DNA of 8,749 nucleotides from UBA5186 sp040005095 (GCA_040005095.1 JBDTZN010000076.1:1-8749); one strand, 5' to 3'. Positions 1-5,598 are shown, numbered from the stretch's first letter. Notes: generated by a model not told the origin, from the letters alone. Program-made: numbers and translations.

Positions 1-1038
1 TTGCTAGCCGCCGGCTCTGCGACCGCCGATCCAGGGGTCGCCGCGAAGCAGGCCGAGGCGCAGCGCGTCATGGGGCAGATCCAGGCAATCGACGCGAGCC
101 TGGAGAAGGCTGTCGAGGCCTACAACGCCGCCACGGTTCGGCTCCAGCAGATCCAGGGCGACCTGAAACGGAACCGGTACGCGCTCTCCGTCGCCCGCTC
201 GAACTACAAGAACGCACAGCGGACGCTCTCGGCGCGACTCGTCACGATCTACACCTCGGGAGCGACCGCGACGACGCTCGACGTCGTCCTCGGCGCCACG
301 AGTCTCGACGATCTCCTGAGTCGCATCGACACCGTCAACCGCGTGTCGCAGCAGGACGCTCAGGTCGCCCGACAGGTGACCTCGTTCAGGGCGCAGGTCA
401 AGCGGCACCAGGCGGAACTCGTCCGCGCGAATGCCGCGCAGCAGCAGGTCGTGGCGTCCCGCGCGTCCGAGCGGAGCCACATCCAGGGCCAGCTCGCCGC
501 GCGCCGTCAGCTCCTCTCCTCGATTCACGGCCAGATCGCGCAGCTGCAGGCGCAGGAGCGGGCCCGGAGCCTCGCTGCTGCCGCCGCCGCGCGCTCCCGC
601 CTTGCCGCGCGTCCGCCGGTCTCCAGCCCCTCCAGTGGCCTCGGGGTCGCAGCGTCGACGCCGGAAGCCTCTGTCGCTCCGCCCTCGCGCTACGGCGGGG
701 TCGTCGGCATCGCGATGCAGTATCTCGGCGTTCCCTATCGCTGGGGCGGCGCGAGCCCGTCGGGCTTCGACTGCTCGGGGTTCATCATGTACGTGTACGC
801 CCAGGTGGGCGTTTCCCTTCCGCACTACACCGGTTCGCAGTACGCAATGGGCGTTCCGGTGGCACGAAGCGATCTGCAGCCGGGAGACCTCGTCTTCTTC
901 AACGGCCTAGGGCACGCGGGGATCTACATCGGCGGGAATCAGATGATCCACGCCCCGCATACCGGCGACGTGGTCAAGGTCTCGTCCCTCACTGGCTGGT
1001 ACGACTCGACCTACGTCGGCGCCCGCCGAATTCTCTAG
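1..1038 (+). CDS. NlpC/P60 peptidoglycan endopeptidase with N-terminal coiled coil (5' partial)
   Basis: Likely a secreted DL-endopeptidase that cuts peptide stems of peptidoglycan during growth or division. Visible residues about 13-195 are a long Gln/Ala/Arg-rich coiled coil, as in PcsB/RipA-type hydrolases. A Ser/Pro/Ala linker spans about 196-230, and the NlpC/P60 domain about 231-345. Its catalytic Cys is C258 in FDCSGF, the His is H305 in GHAGIYIG, and H317 in MIHAPH fits the third polar residue. The first visible residues (LAAGSATADP) look like the end of a signal peptide with an AxA-type cleavage site. The TTG at base 1 is therefore probably an internal Leu codon and the true start lies upstream. 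The coiled coil may keep the catalytic domain inactive until a partner binds, as known for PcsB (FtsEX); no ftsEX gene is visible here. The TAG stop abuts the convergent stop of the next gene. The family call is confident; the substrate bond is inferred. Confidence 0.9.
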   Translation: MLAAGSATADPGVAAKQAEAQRVMGQIQAIDASLEKAVEAYNAATVRLQQIQGDLKRNRYALSVARSNYKNAQRTLSARLVTIYTSGATATTLDVVLGATSLDDLLSRIDTVNRVSQQDAQVARQVTSFRAQVKRHQAELVRANAAQQQVVASRASERSHIQGQLAARRQLLSSIHGQIAQLQAQERARSLAAAAAARSRLAARPPVSSPSSGLGVAASTPEASVAPPSRYGGVVGIAMQYLGVPYRWGGASPSGFDCSGFIMYVYAQVGVSLPHYTGSQYAMGVPVARSDLQPGDLVFFNGLGHAGIYIGGNQMIHAPHTGDVVKVSSLTGWYDSTYVGARRIL

Positions 1039-1227
1039 CTAGCTGCGCGCCGCTCGGCGCAACGACACGTAGAGCAGGAGCAGCACCGCGGCCGGCAGGA
1101 CCCACCACGCCGCGACGTGGCGATGGTGCAGGACGGCGACCGCGACGATCGCAAGGCCGACCCCGACGGCGACCCGCCAGTCGTCGCCGACGACGAAGTC
1201 CCACCAGAAGCGCGCGAAGCGCTTCAT
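1039..1227 (-). CDS. 62-aa membrane protein, two predicted TM helices, unknown function
   Basis: I do not recognise a named family. The 62-residue protein starts with a basic, Trp-rich segment (MKRFARFWWDFVVGDDW). A hydrophobic helix follows at about 19-34, a short loop with HHRH (about 34-37), then a second helix at about 40-56 and a basic tail (RRAARS). It therefore looks like a small hairpin membrane protein with an acidic/aromatic amphipathic start. Its ATG overlaps the stop of the upstream permease gene as ATGA (1224-1227), which argues that it is a real, coupled gene; no strong Shine-Dalgarno is seen at the right distance. The HHRH loop could bind a metal, but that is speculation. A role as accessory subunit of the adjacent ExxE membrane protein is inferred from the coupling alone. 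Confidence 0.72.
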   Translation of the reverse strand: MKRFARFWWDFVVGDDWRVAVGVGLAIVAVAVLHHRHVAAWWVLPAAVLLLLYVSLRRAARS

Positions 1228-1970
1228 GCGACCGCGATCCTCACGCGCTCGCGCTTCAGGAGCGCGACGAGCGCGGCCGAGCTGAGCGTCACGAAGGCGA
1301 GGACGCCCAGGAGCGACGCATCGCCGCCAGGCCACGCCGCGCCTGCGCCTTCGGTCGCCCAGAAGATCCCGAACGTGGTCAGCATCACGCCGACCGCGAA
1401 CTTGATCGAGTTCTCGGGCACGCGTGCGAGCGGCGCGCGCACGGCCGCCCCGATGCCGACCATGATCACGACGGCCGCGCCGGCGCCTACCGCCGCGAGC
1501 GGGATGCTGCCCTGGCTCGCGCCGAAGGTCAGGACGATGAACGCGACCTCCAGTCCCTCCAGGAGCGTCGACTTGAACGCGATCGTGAAGGCGTACCAGT
1601 CGAGGCCGGCCCGCTCTTCGCGGCCGGCGGCACGGGCTTCCTCGAGCCCCTTCGCGAAGGCCTCCTCCTCGTCGTGCAGCGCCTTGAAGCCGCTCGCGCG
1701 CAGGATCGCCTTGCGCAGCCACTGGAGCCCGAAGACGAGCAGCAGCGCACCGACAACGAGCCGCAGGCGCTCGATCGGGACGACGGTCAGCGCGGGGCCG
1801 AGCGCTGCGACCACGGCCGCGAGCGCGATCGTCGCCGCCCCGACGCCGATCAGCGTGGCCCGCCAGCCGCGGGTCACACCGATCGCCAGCACGATCGTCA
1901 GCGTCTCGACGACCTCCACCGCACTCGCGAGGAACGTCGAGAGGACGAGAAAAACTGCGCTCGTACTCAC
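1224..1970 (-). CDS. Polytopic membrane protein with two ExxE motifs, FTR1-like permease family
   Basis: A 248-aa membrane protein with about 6-7 predicted helices (roughly 5-27, 38-60, 66-86, 125-150, 155-177, 188-206, 218-238). Helix 1 carries E19xxE22 (SAVEVVETLTIV) and the helix after the central loop carries E138xxE141 (LLEGLEVAFIV). This pair resembles the RExxE motifs of FTR1/EfeU iron permeases, although the Arg before the motif is missing in both copies. The repeated motif suggests an internally duplicated fold. A charged cytosolic loop (about 92-124) is rich in Glu and Lys. The best description is an FTR1-like or COG4280-type membrane protein; iron or another cation as substrate is unproven. 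GTG was chosen because it overlaps the acyl-CoA synthetase stop as GTGA (1967-1970) and begins the first helix neatly. The stop overlaps the next ATG. Confidence 0.8.
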   Translation of the reverse strand: MSTSAVFLVLSTFLASAVEVVETLTIVLAIGVTRGWRATLIGVGAATIALAAVVAALGPALTVVPIERLRLVVGALLLVFGLQWLRKAILRASGFKALHDEEEAFAKGLEEARAAGREERAGLDWYAFTIAFKSTLLEGLEVAFIVLTFGASQGSIPLAAVGAGAAVVIMVGIGAAVRAPLARVPENSIKFAVGVMLTTFGIFWATEGAGAAWPGGDASLLGVLAFVTLSSAALVALLKRERVRIAVA

Positions 1971-3685
1971 CTGTAAAGCGCGTCGATCTCGTCCGCGAAG
2001 TGCTGCTCGCAGACGCGGCGCTTCAACTTCAGCGTCGGCGTGACCTCGCCGAGGTCCGCCGAGAAGTCGCGCGGGAGGACCGTGAACCGCTTGATCTGCT
2101 CGAAGCGCGAGAGCTTCGCGTTCACTCCGTCGACCACGCCCTGGATCAGCTCCGTCGTCGCGCCTCCGTCGGTCTCGGTCTCGTCGAGCGTGATCAGCGC
2201 GGCGACGTACGGCCTGCGGTCGCCGACGACGAGCGCCTGGGAGACGTACTTCGAGCTCTTGAGCGCGTTCTCGAGGTTCTGTGGCGCGACGTTCTTCCCG
2301 CCGGCGGTGACGAGGATGTCCTTCTTGCGGTCGGTGATCGAGAGGTAGCCGTCCTCGTCGATCGAGCCGATGTCGCCGGAGCGAAGCCAACCGTCGTCGC
2401 CCAGTACCTCGCGCGTGGCGGCCTCGTCCTTGTAGTAGCCGCCGAAGACCGTGTCCGTGCGGATGAGCACCTCGCCGTCGTCGGCGAGCTTCAGCTCGAC
2501 GCCGTCGTAGGGCTGTCCGACCGTCCCGAAGCGGAACGCGTTCATGCGGTTCGCCGTCGCGGCTGTGGTGCACTCCGTGAGCCCGTAGCCCTCGAGGATC
2601 AGGATGTCGAGCGAGTGGAAGAACTCGAGGATCTCCTTCGAGAGCGGCGCGCCCCCTGAAATCCCGACGCGCAGGCGACCGCCGAGCCTCGCCTTCACCT
2701 TCGCGTACACGAGCTTGTCGGCCAGCCGGTGCTGGGCTGCGAGGACGGCCGGAATCGGCTCGCCCTGCTGACGTAGCTCGCTGACCCGCTTGCCCACGCG
2801 CAAGGCCCAGTCCACGATCTTCCGCTTCGCGCCCGTCTCCGCGTCGAACGCGGCCGTGACGCCGGTGTGGATCTTCTCGTAGAGGCGCGGAACGCTCGGG
2901 AAGACCGTCGGACGGACGGTCGGGAGCGCCTCGGCGACGCGCAGCGGATCGGGGCAGAACGCGATCGTGAACCCGAGATACGGCCCGAGCAGGTGCACCA
3001 GCCGGCCGAAGTTGTGCGCGAGCGGCAGGAAGAGCAACAGCACGTCGTCGGTCGCGAGGACGTCGTTCGCGGCCTCGGCCTCCTGGCACATGGCGTAGTA
3101 GTTGCGGTGCCGGATCATGCAGCCCTTCGGACGGCCGGTGGTGCCGGAGGTGTAGATGAACGTGAAGAGGTCTTCCGGGTCGATTGCCGCGGCGGCCTCC
3201 TCGACCGCGTGCGGATGCTCGGCGGCGTGCTCGCGCCCGCGGGCGCGCAAGCCGTCGAAGTCGGCGAAGGAGTAGACGTGCTCGAGCGCGACGTCGGCAA
3301 TCTTCGCGCGCTGGGCCTCGTCCTCGACGAGGATGCCGACCGCGTCGGAGTTGTCGAGCACGTGTGCGCAGTCGCCCGGCGAGCTGTTGGCGTAGATCGG
3401 GGCGGCGACGGCGCCGATCGAGGCCAGCGCGAAGTCGAACAGCGCCCACTCGAGCGTCGTCGAGGCGAGGATGGCGAACGAGTCGCCCTTGCGGATCCCG
3501 ATCGACAGGAGCCCGTGCGCGAGCTCGTCGACCGCCTTTGCGGCCTCGCTCCACGAAACCTCGCGCCACTCGCCGTCCCGCTCGACGAGATACGCGGGCG
3601 CGGAACGGTTCGCGGCGACCGCGTCCTGCCAGAGCCGCGCGATCGTTCGCGTACCTGTTTGCGTGCGCGCTTCGGTCTGGGCCAC
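1967..3685 (-). CDS. fadD: Long-chain acyl-CoA synthetase (AMP-forming), FAA1/FadD15-like
   Basis: Activates fatty acids with ATP and CoA, via an acyl-AMP intermediate, for beta-oxidation or lipid synthesis. The 572-aa protein shows the full adenylate-forming set. The phosphate-binding loop is YTSGTTGRPKG at about 178-188 and YGLTE at about 367-371. SGDIG lies near 437, followed by a DRKKDILVTAGGKNVAP segment at about 452-468. The C-terminal TPTLKLKR carries the probable catalytic Lys near 553. The insert at about 275-325 and the HNFGR stretch are typical of the FAA1-type group (COG1022). The frame stays open upstream through the ku start, but homology begins after GTG 3685, so that start was chosen. 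No Shine-Dalgarno precedes it. A weak TAAGCT (3694-3699) lies 8 nt upstream, so the mRNA may be nearly leaderless. It heads a coupled three-gene cluster with the ExxE membrane protein. Chain-length preference cannot be read from sequence. Confidence 0.93.
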   Translation of the reverse strand: MAQTEARTQTGTRTIARLWQDAVAANRSAPAYLVERDGEWREVSWSEAAKAVDELAHGLLSIGIRKGDSFAILASTTLEWALFDFALASIGAVAAPIYANSSPGDCAHVLDNSDAVGILVEDEAQRAKIADVALEHVYSFADFDGLRARGREHAAEHPHAVEEAAAAIDPEDLFTFIYTSGTTGRPKGCMIRHRNYYAMCQEAEAANDVLATDDVLLLFLPLAHNFGRLVHLLGPYLGFTIAFCPDPLRVAEALPTVRPTVFPSVPRLYEKIHTGVTAAFDAETGAKRKIVDWALRVGKRVSELRQQGEPIPAVLAAQHRLADKLVYAKVKARLGGRLRVGISGGAPLSKEILEFFHSLDILILEGYGLTECTTAATANRMNAFRFGTVGQPYDGVELKLADDGEVLIRTDTVFGGYYKDEAATREVLGDDGWLRSGDIGSIDEDGYLSITDRKKDILVTAGGKNVAPQNLENALKSSKYVSQALVVGDRRPYVAALITLDETETDGGATTELIQGVVDGVNAKLSRFEQIKRFTVLPRDFSADLGEVTPTLKLKRRVCEQHFADEIDALYR

Positions 3686-3761
3686 TGAATCGAAGCTTAG
3701 TTCGTGGAGGGAAGCGCCCGCGAGCCGCGAATCGTCCTGGTCCAAGGCAATGCACGCCCAA

Positions 3762-3779
3762 GCCAGGCTGAAGCCTGGC
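3762..3779. repeat. Perfect 18-bp dyad in the fadD/ku divergent region
   Basis: GCCAGGCT and its exact reverse complement AGCCTGGC are separated by GA. It lies 12 bp upstream of the TACAAT box before ku and overlaps where the -35 hexamer would sit (CTGAAG at 3768-3773). That position suits a repressor or activator operator for ku, or one shared with the divergent acyl-CoA synthetase gene. As RNA it would form a 7-bp stem with a TGAA loop. It is not followed by a T-tract on either strand, so a terminator is less likely. Confidence 0.55.
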
Positions 3780-3796
3780 ACGGGACTAACTACAAT
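3768..3796 (+). promoter_or_regulatory. Candidate promoter of ku
   Basis: TACAAT (3791-3796) is one mismatch from the TATAAT consensus. A weak -35-like CTGAAG (3768-3773) sits 17 bp upstream. Transcription would start near 3803, giving a leader of about 7 nt before the ATG at 3810. If so, the GGGAG at 3797-3801 would not be in the mRNA. Either the promoter or the Shine-Dalgarno reading is right, not both. Confidence 0.4.
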
Positions 3797-3809
3797 GGGA
3801 GTGGCCCCA

Positions 3810-4658
3810 ATGCGGACGATCTGGAACGGATCCATCAGCTTCGGCCTGGTCAACATCCCCGTCGGATTGGCCCTGGCGACGCAGCGGTCCGACATCGCGT
3901 TCCGGACGCTGCACCGCGAGTGCGGGACGCCGATCAAGCAGAAGCGCTGGTGCCCGTTCCACGAGCGCGACGTCGAGGCCGACGAGTTGGTCAAGGGCTG
4001 GGAGGTTTCGAAGGGCGAGTTCGTGATGGTCGAGGAAGCCGATCTCGAATCGGTCGCGCTCCAGCGCTCGCACTCGGTCGAGATCCTCCGCTTCGTCGAG
4101 CTCGCGCAGGTCGACCCGGTCTACTTCGACCGGACCTACTACCTGGCGCCTGCGGAGGCCGAGGCGCAGCGGCGCCCTTACGTGCTGCTCCTGCGGGCGA
4201 TGGAGGAGACCGGTACCGCCGCGGTCGGCAAGTTCGTGCTGTGGGGGAAGGAGAATCTATGCCTGATCCGCCCGCACGGCGACACGCTGGCGCTCGAGAC
4301 GCTGTTCTTCGCCGAGGACGTGCGCTCACGCCGCGAGATCGAGGACGCGGTCACCGAGACGGCGGTCAAGAAGCCGGAGCTCGCGCTCGCGCAGCAGGTG
4401 ATCCAGAGTCTCGTCGGCGAGTTCAACCCCGAGGAGTTCGAGAACGAGTACCGCCGCGAGCTGAAGGCGATGCTCGAGGCGAAACTCGCGGGCCAGGAGA
4501 TCAAGAAGCCGGAGCCCGTGGCCGAGACTCCCGTGGTGGATCTGATGGAGGCGCTCCGCCGCAGCGTCGCCGACGTGCAGGGTGCGAAGGCGAAGCCCGC
4601 TGCGAAGCGGAAGGCGCCGGCCCGGCCTCGCGCCAAGGCCGGCGTCAAAAAGTCTTAG
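3810..4658 (+). CDS. ku: Bacterial Ku, DNA end-binding protein of NHEJ
   Basis: Prokaryotic Ku forms a homodimeric ring on double-strand break ends and recruits the LigD ligase/polymerase. The 282-aa protein opens with the family hallmark RTIWNGSISFGLVNIPV. It continues with the core beta-barrel (about 10-200) containing VDPVYFDRTYYLAP and KFVLWGKENLCLIRP, then the FNPEEFENEYRRELKAMLEAK helix (about 205-225). A Lys/Arg/Ala/Pro-rich tail spans about 258-282; in actinobacterial Ku such tails bind DNA and help bridging. ATG 3810 was chosen because the conserved sequence begins there and GGGAG (3797-3801) lies 8 nt upstream. An in-frame ATG at 3795 adds only five residues and overlaps the promoter-like box. 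No ligD is in the window. The gene is monocistronic and converges with the 56-aa gene 11 bp downstream. Confidence 0.96.
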   Translation: MRTIWNGSISFGLVNIPVGLALATQRSDIAFRTLHRECGTPIKQKRWCPFHERDVEADELVKGWEVSKGEFVMVEEADLESVALQRSHSVEILRFVELAQVDPVYFDRTYYLAPAEAEAQRRPYVLLLRAMEETGTAAVGKFVLWGKENLCLIRPHGDTLALETLFFAEDVRSRREIEDAVTETAVKKPELALAQQVIQSLVGEFNPEEFENEYRRELKAMLEAKLAGQEIKKPEPVAETPVVDLMEALRRSVADVQGAKAKPAAKRKAPARPRAKAGVKKS

Positions 4659-4661
4659 TAG

Positions 4662-4673
4662 CTAGCGCGCTAG
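4662..4673. repeat. 12-bp palindrome CTAGCGCGCTAG between convergent genes
   Basis: A perfect 12-bp palindrome lies just after the ku stop and includes the stop codon of the opposing 56-aa gene (4670-4672). It is too short, and lacks a T-tract, to be a confident terminator. It may be a weak bidirectional stop, a protein site, or chance. Confidence 0.35.
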
Positions 4674-4840
4674 TGCTTCGGGGCCGTAGCTCCGAGCGAC
4701 TCGAGCTGCGCCTGGAACAGAGTCTTGTCGATCTTTCCCTGGTAGATCGGGACGCCCTCCTCGATGCAAAGGCGGATGACCTCCTGCCGTTCGAGCCCGA
4801 GCTCTTTCGAAAGCTCGTCGGGCGTCAGGTGGTTTGGCAT
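4670..4840 (-). CDS. 56-aa helix-turn-helix-like small protein
   Basis: Not a family I can name. Reading from ATG 4840 gives 56 residues. LTPDELSKELGLERQEVIRLCIEEGVP (5-31) has the shape of a two-helix HTH unit. IYQGKIDKTLFQAQLES (32-48) then resembles the wing and last helix of MerR/excisionase-type small DNA-binding proteins. A strong Shine-Dalgarno AAAGGAG (4845-4851) sits 4 nt before the ATG, and codon choice is GC-rich like its neighbours, so the gene looks real despite its size. It lies behind a terminator hairpin and a promoter-like sequence, suggesting its own regulated transcript rather than read-through from ssb. DNA binding is inferred from pattern only; its target is unknown. Confidence 0.7.
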   Translation of the reverse strand: MPNHLTPDELSKELGLERQEVIRLCIEEGVPIYQGKIDKTLFQAQLESLGATAPKH

Positions 4841-4865
4841 ATCGCTCCTTTCATCTCAGGCAATG

Positions 4866-4897
4866 AAAAAGCCCGCTCACGCGCTGCGTGGACGGGC
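4866..4897 (-). terminator. Rho-independent terminator between ssb and the 56-aa gene
   Basis: On the minus strand the RNA forms GCCCG-TC-CACGC, loop AGC, GCGTG-AG-CGGGC. The stem has two 5-bp arms separated by a 2-nt internal step (one G-U, one mismatch) and is followed by TTTTT (4870-4866). It ends transcripts from ssb or from the promoter-like site at 4969-4997. It lies only 15 nt before the Shine-Dalgarno of the 56-aa gene, so it could also act as an attenuator of that gene. Confidence 0.65.
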
Positions 4898-4963
4898 TCG
4901 GTCACTGCCGATAGATGTCGCCGACGGGAATCACAGGGCCCGCCTCCCTTCGCTCGCCATCGC
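4866..4963 (-). ncRNA. Candidate ~98-nt small RNA or attenuator leader
   Basis: The block runs from the predicted start of the promoter-like element to the T-tract of the intrinsic terminator. It contains no credible ORF. The sequence has several short complementary pieces. GGCGGGC (about 4939-4945) can pair with the terminator's 5' arm GCCCGTC in place of the terminator stem, with one mismatch, which is the geometry of an antiterminator. It does not match the T-box, glycine, SAM, fluoride or c-di-GMP consensus motifs I can recall. It may simply be the 3' untranslated region of ssb. Confidence 0.3.
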
Positions 4964-4968
4964 CTCAA

Positions 4969-4997
4969 AGAATAGTCGCGGCGGAGGACGTTCGCAA
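4969..4997 (-). promoter_or_regulatory. Promoter-like element just after ssb
   Basis: On the minus strand TTGCGA (4997-4992) and TATTCT (4974-4969) are separated by exactly 17 nt, matching vegetative sigma-factor spacing with four of six matches in each box. Transcription would start near 4963. It sits 10 nt after the ssb stop and would drive the candidate small RNA/leader and possibly the 56-aa gene. Confidence 0.45.
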
Positions 4998-5006
4998 CGG
5001 GTGTGA

Positions 5007-5357
5007 CTACGAAGCGGCGGCCGCCTGGAACACCTCCTCCGCTCCGGCGCCCTCGCGCGGGCCTGACAGGAACTCGACGCGGTTCGCGACGATCTCGATC
5101 GCCGTTCGACGCTTGCCCTCTTCCTCCCAGGAGCGGCTGCGCAGGCGCCCGTCGACGCCGACGCGCTGGCCCTTGCTCAGGAAGCGCTCGCAGCTCTCGG
5201 CCTGCTTGTCCCACACCGAGACCGGAACGAAGTCGGCGCCGCCGTCCTTCGACGGCCGGTCGATCGCGAGCAGGAAGTTCGCGACCTTGTGCTCGCCCGA
5301 GACCTCCCGAACGCTCACGTCGGATGCCAGGTTGCCGATCACCGTCACCACGTTCAC
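5007..5357 (-). CDS. ssb: Short single-stranded DNA-binding protein
   Basis: OB-fold protein that coats single-stranded DNA during replication, repair or uptake. The 116-aa product begins MNVVTVIGNLASDVSVREVSG and includes ANFLLAIDR, DFVPVSVWDKQAE, FLSKGQRVGVDGRLRSRSWEE and IVANRVEFLSG, covering the SSB core (about 1-98). It lacks the long Gly/Pro-rich linker and the acidic DDDIPF-type tip that recruits partners. It ends instead in an Ala-rich stretch, so it is probably an accessory paralogue (like SsbB) rather than the essential SSB. The GTG start is fixed by a very strong Shine-Dalgarno GGAGGTGA (5361-5368) six nt upstream of the codon, measured from GGAGG. A small inverted repeat CGTTG-N6-CAACG (5368-5383) abuts that site. 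No partner gene such as rpsF or rpsR adjoins it. Confidence 0.9.
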   Translation of the reverse strand: MNVVTVIGNLASDVSVREVSGEHKVANFLLAIDRPSKDGGADFVPVSVWDKQAESCERFLSKGQRVGVDGRLRSRSWEEEGKRRTAIEIVANRVEFLSGPREGAGAEEVFQAAAAS

Positions 5358-5360
5358 GCC

Positions 5361-5368
5361 TCACCTCC
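5361..5368 (-). promoter_or_regulatory. Strong ribosome binding site of ssb
   Basis: GGAGGTGA on the minus strand, fully complementary to the 16S anti-Shine-Dalgarno, precedes the GTG at 5357. It decides the start because GTG codons recur at residues 1, 3 and 4. The arm of a CGTTG/CAACG inverted repeat touches its first base. Confidence 0.75.
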
Positions 5369-5394
5369 GTTGTCGATGCAACGACCGTATCCAT

Positions 5395-5567
5395 GAGCGT
5401 GTGCCGCGTCTGTGTCGTCTCAGTGCCGAATCTGGGTCAGCTCCGGTTTGCCGGCGGAGGCGGGCTTCGCCCGCCGGGAGCCCCGCAGCCGCCTGGCTTG
5501 TCGGAACCCCAACCTTCGCCGGCGCCGCCCACGTTGGCCCCTGCACGGCAATCTCAAGGAGGGGGTC
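5395..5567. other. Noncoding GC-rich stretch between tRNA hairpin and ssb leader
   Basis: No convincing gene is seen on either strand. It holds a perfect 7-bp hairpin GGCGGGC-TTC-GCCCGCC (5459-5475) with a neighbouring weaker CTCCG/CGGAG pairing (5441-5459). No T-tract follows on either strand. It presumably contains the ssb promoter, but no hexamer pair stands out. Confidence 0.4.
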
Positions 5568-5594
5568 CACGGGGGAACCAGGGGTTCCCCCGTG
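5568..5594 (-). terminator. Perfect 12-bp hairpin directly after tRNA-Pro
   Basis: CACGGGGGAACC and GGTTCCCCCGTG pair perfectly around a 3-nt loop. On the minus strand the stem begins 5 nt past the tRNA discriminator base. No U-tract follows, so this is a hairpin-only (I-shaped) terminator or a stem that guides 3' trimming of the tRNA before CCA addition. Confidence 0.6.
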
Positions 5595-5598
5595 TCTA

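Noticed and set aside
4..825. Long minus-strand open frame opposite the NlpC/P60 gene
   Set aside because: Arg/Gly/Asp-rich composition typical of a GC-rich shadow; the plus strand holds a clear catalytic domain.
1117..2043. 308-codon plus-strand open frame opposite the membrane-protein genes
   Set aside because: Ser/Ala/Arg-rich low-complexity product with no domain; the minus strand shows helices, motifs and stop/start overlaps.
2000..3688. Plus-strand open frames opposite the acyl-CoA synthetase
   Set aside because: They mirror codons of a gene with all adenylate-forming motifs and have no recognisable domain.
3795..3809. Earlier in-frame ATG for ku at 3795
   Set aside because: Adds five non-conserved residues and lies on the promoter-like TACAAT; GGGAG is spaced for the ATG at 3810.
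3686..3994. Upstream extension of the acyl-CoA synthetase frame past 3685
   Set aside because: It would overlap the conserved start of ku, and the added residues match no part of the family.
4866..4968. T-box, fluoride, glycine or other known riboswitch in the leader of the 56-aa gene
   Set aside because: A GGCGATGG segment recalls the fluoride class, but the partner elements are missing; no T-box sequence or glycine/SAM core is present.
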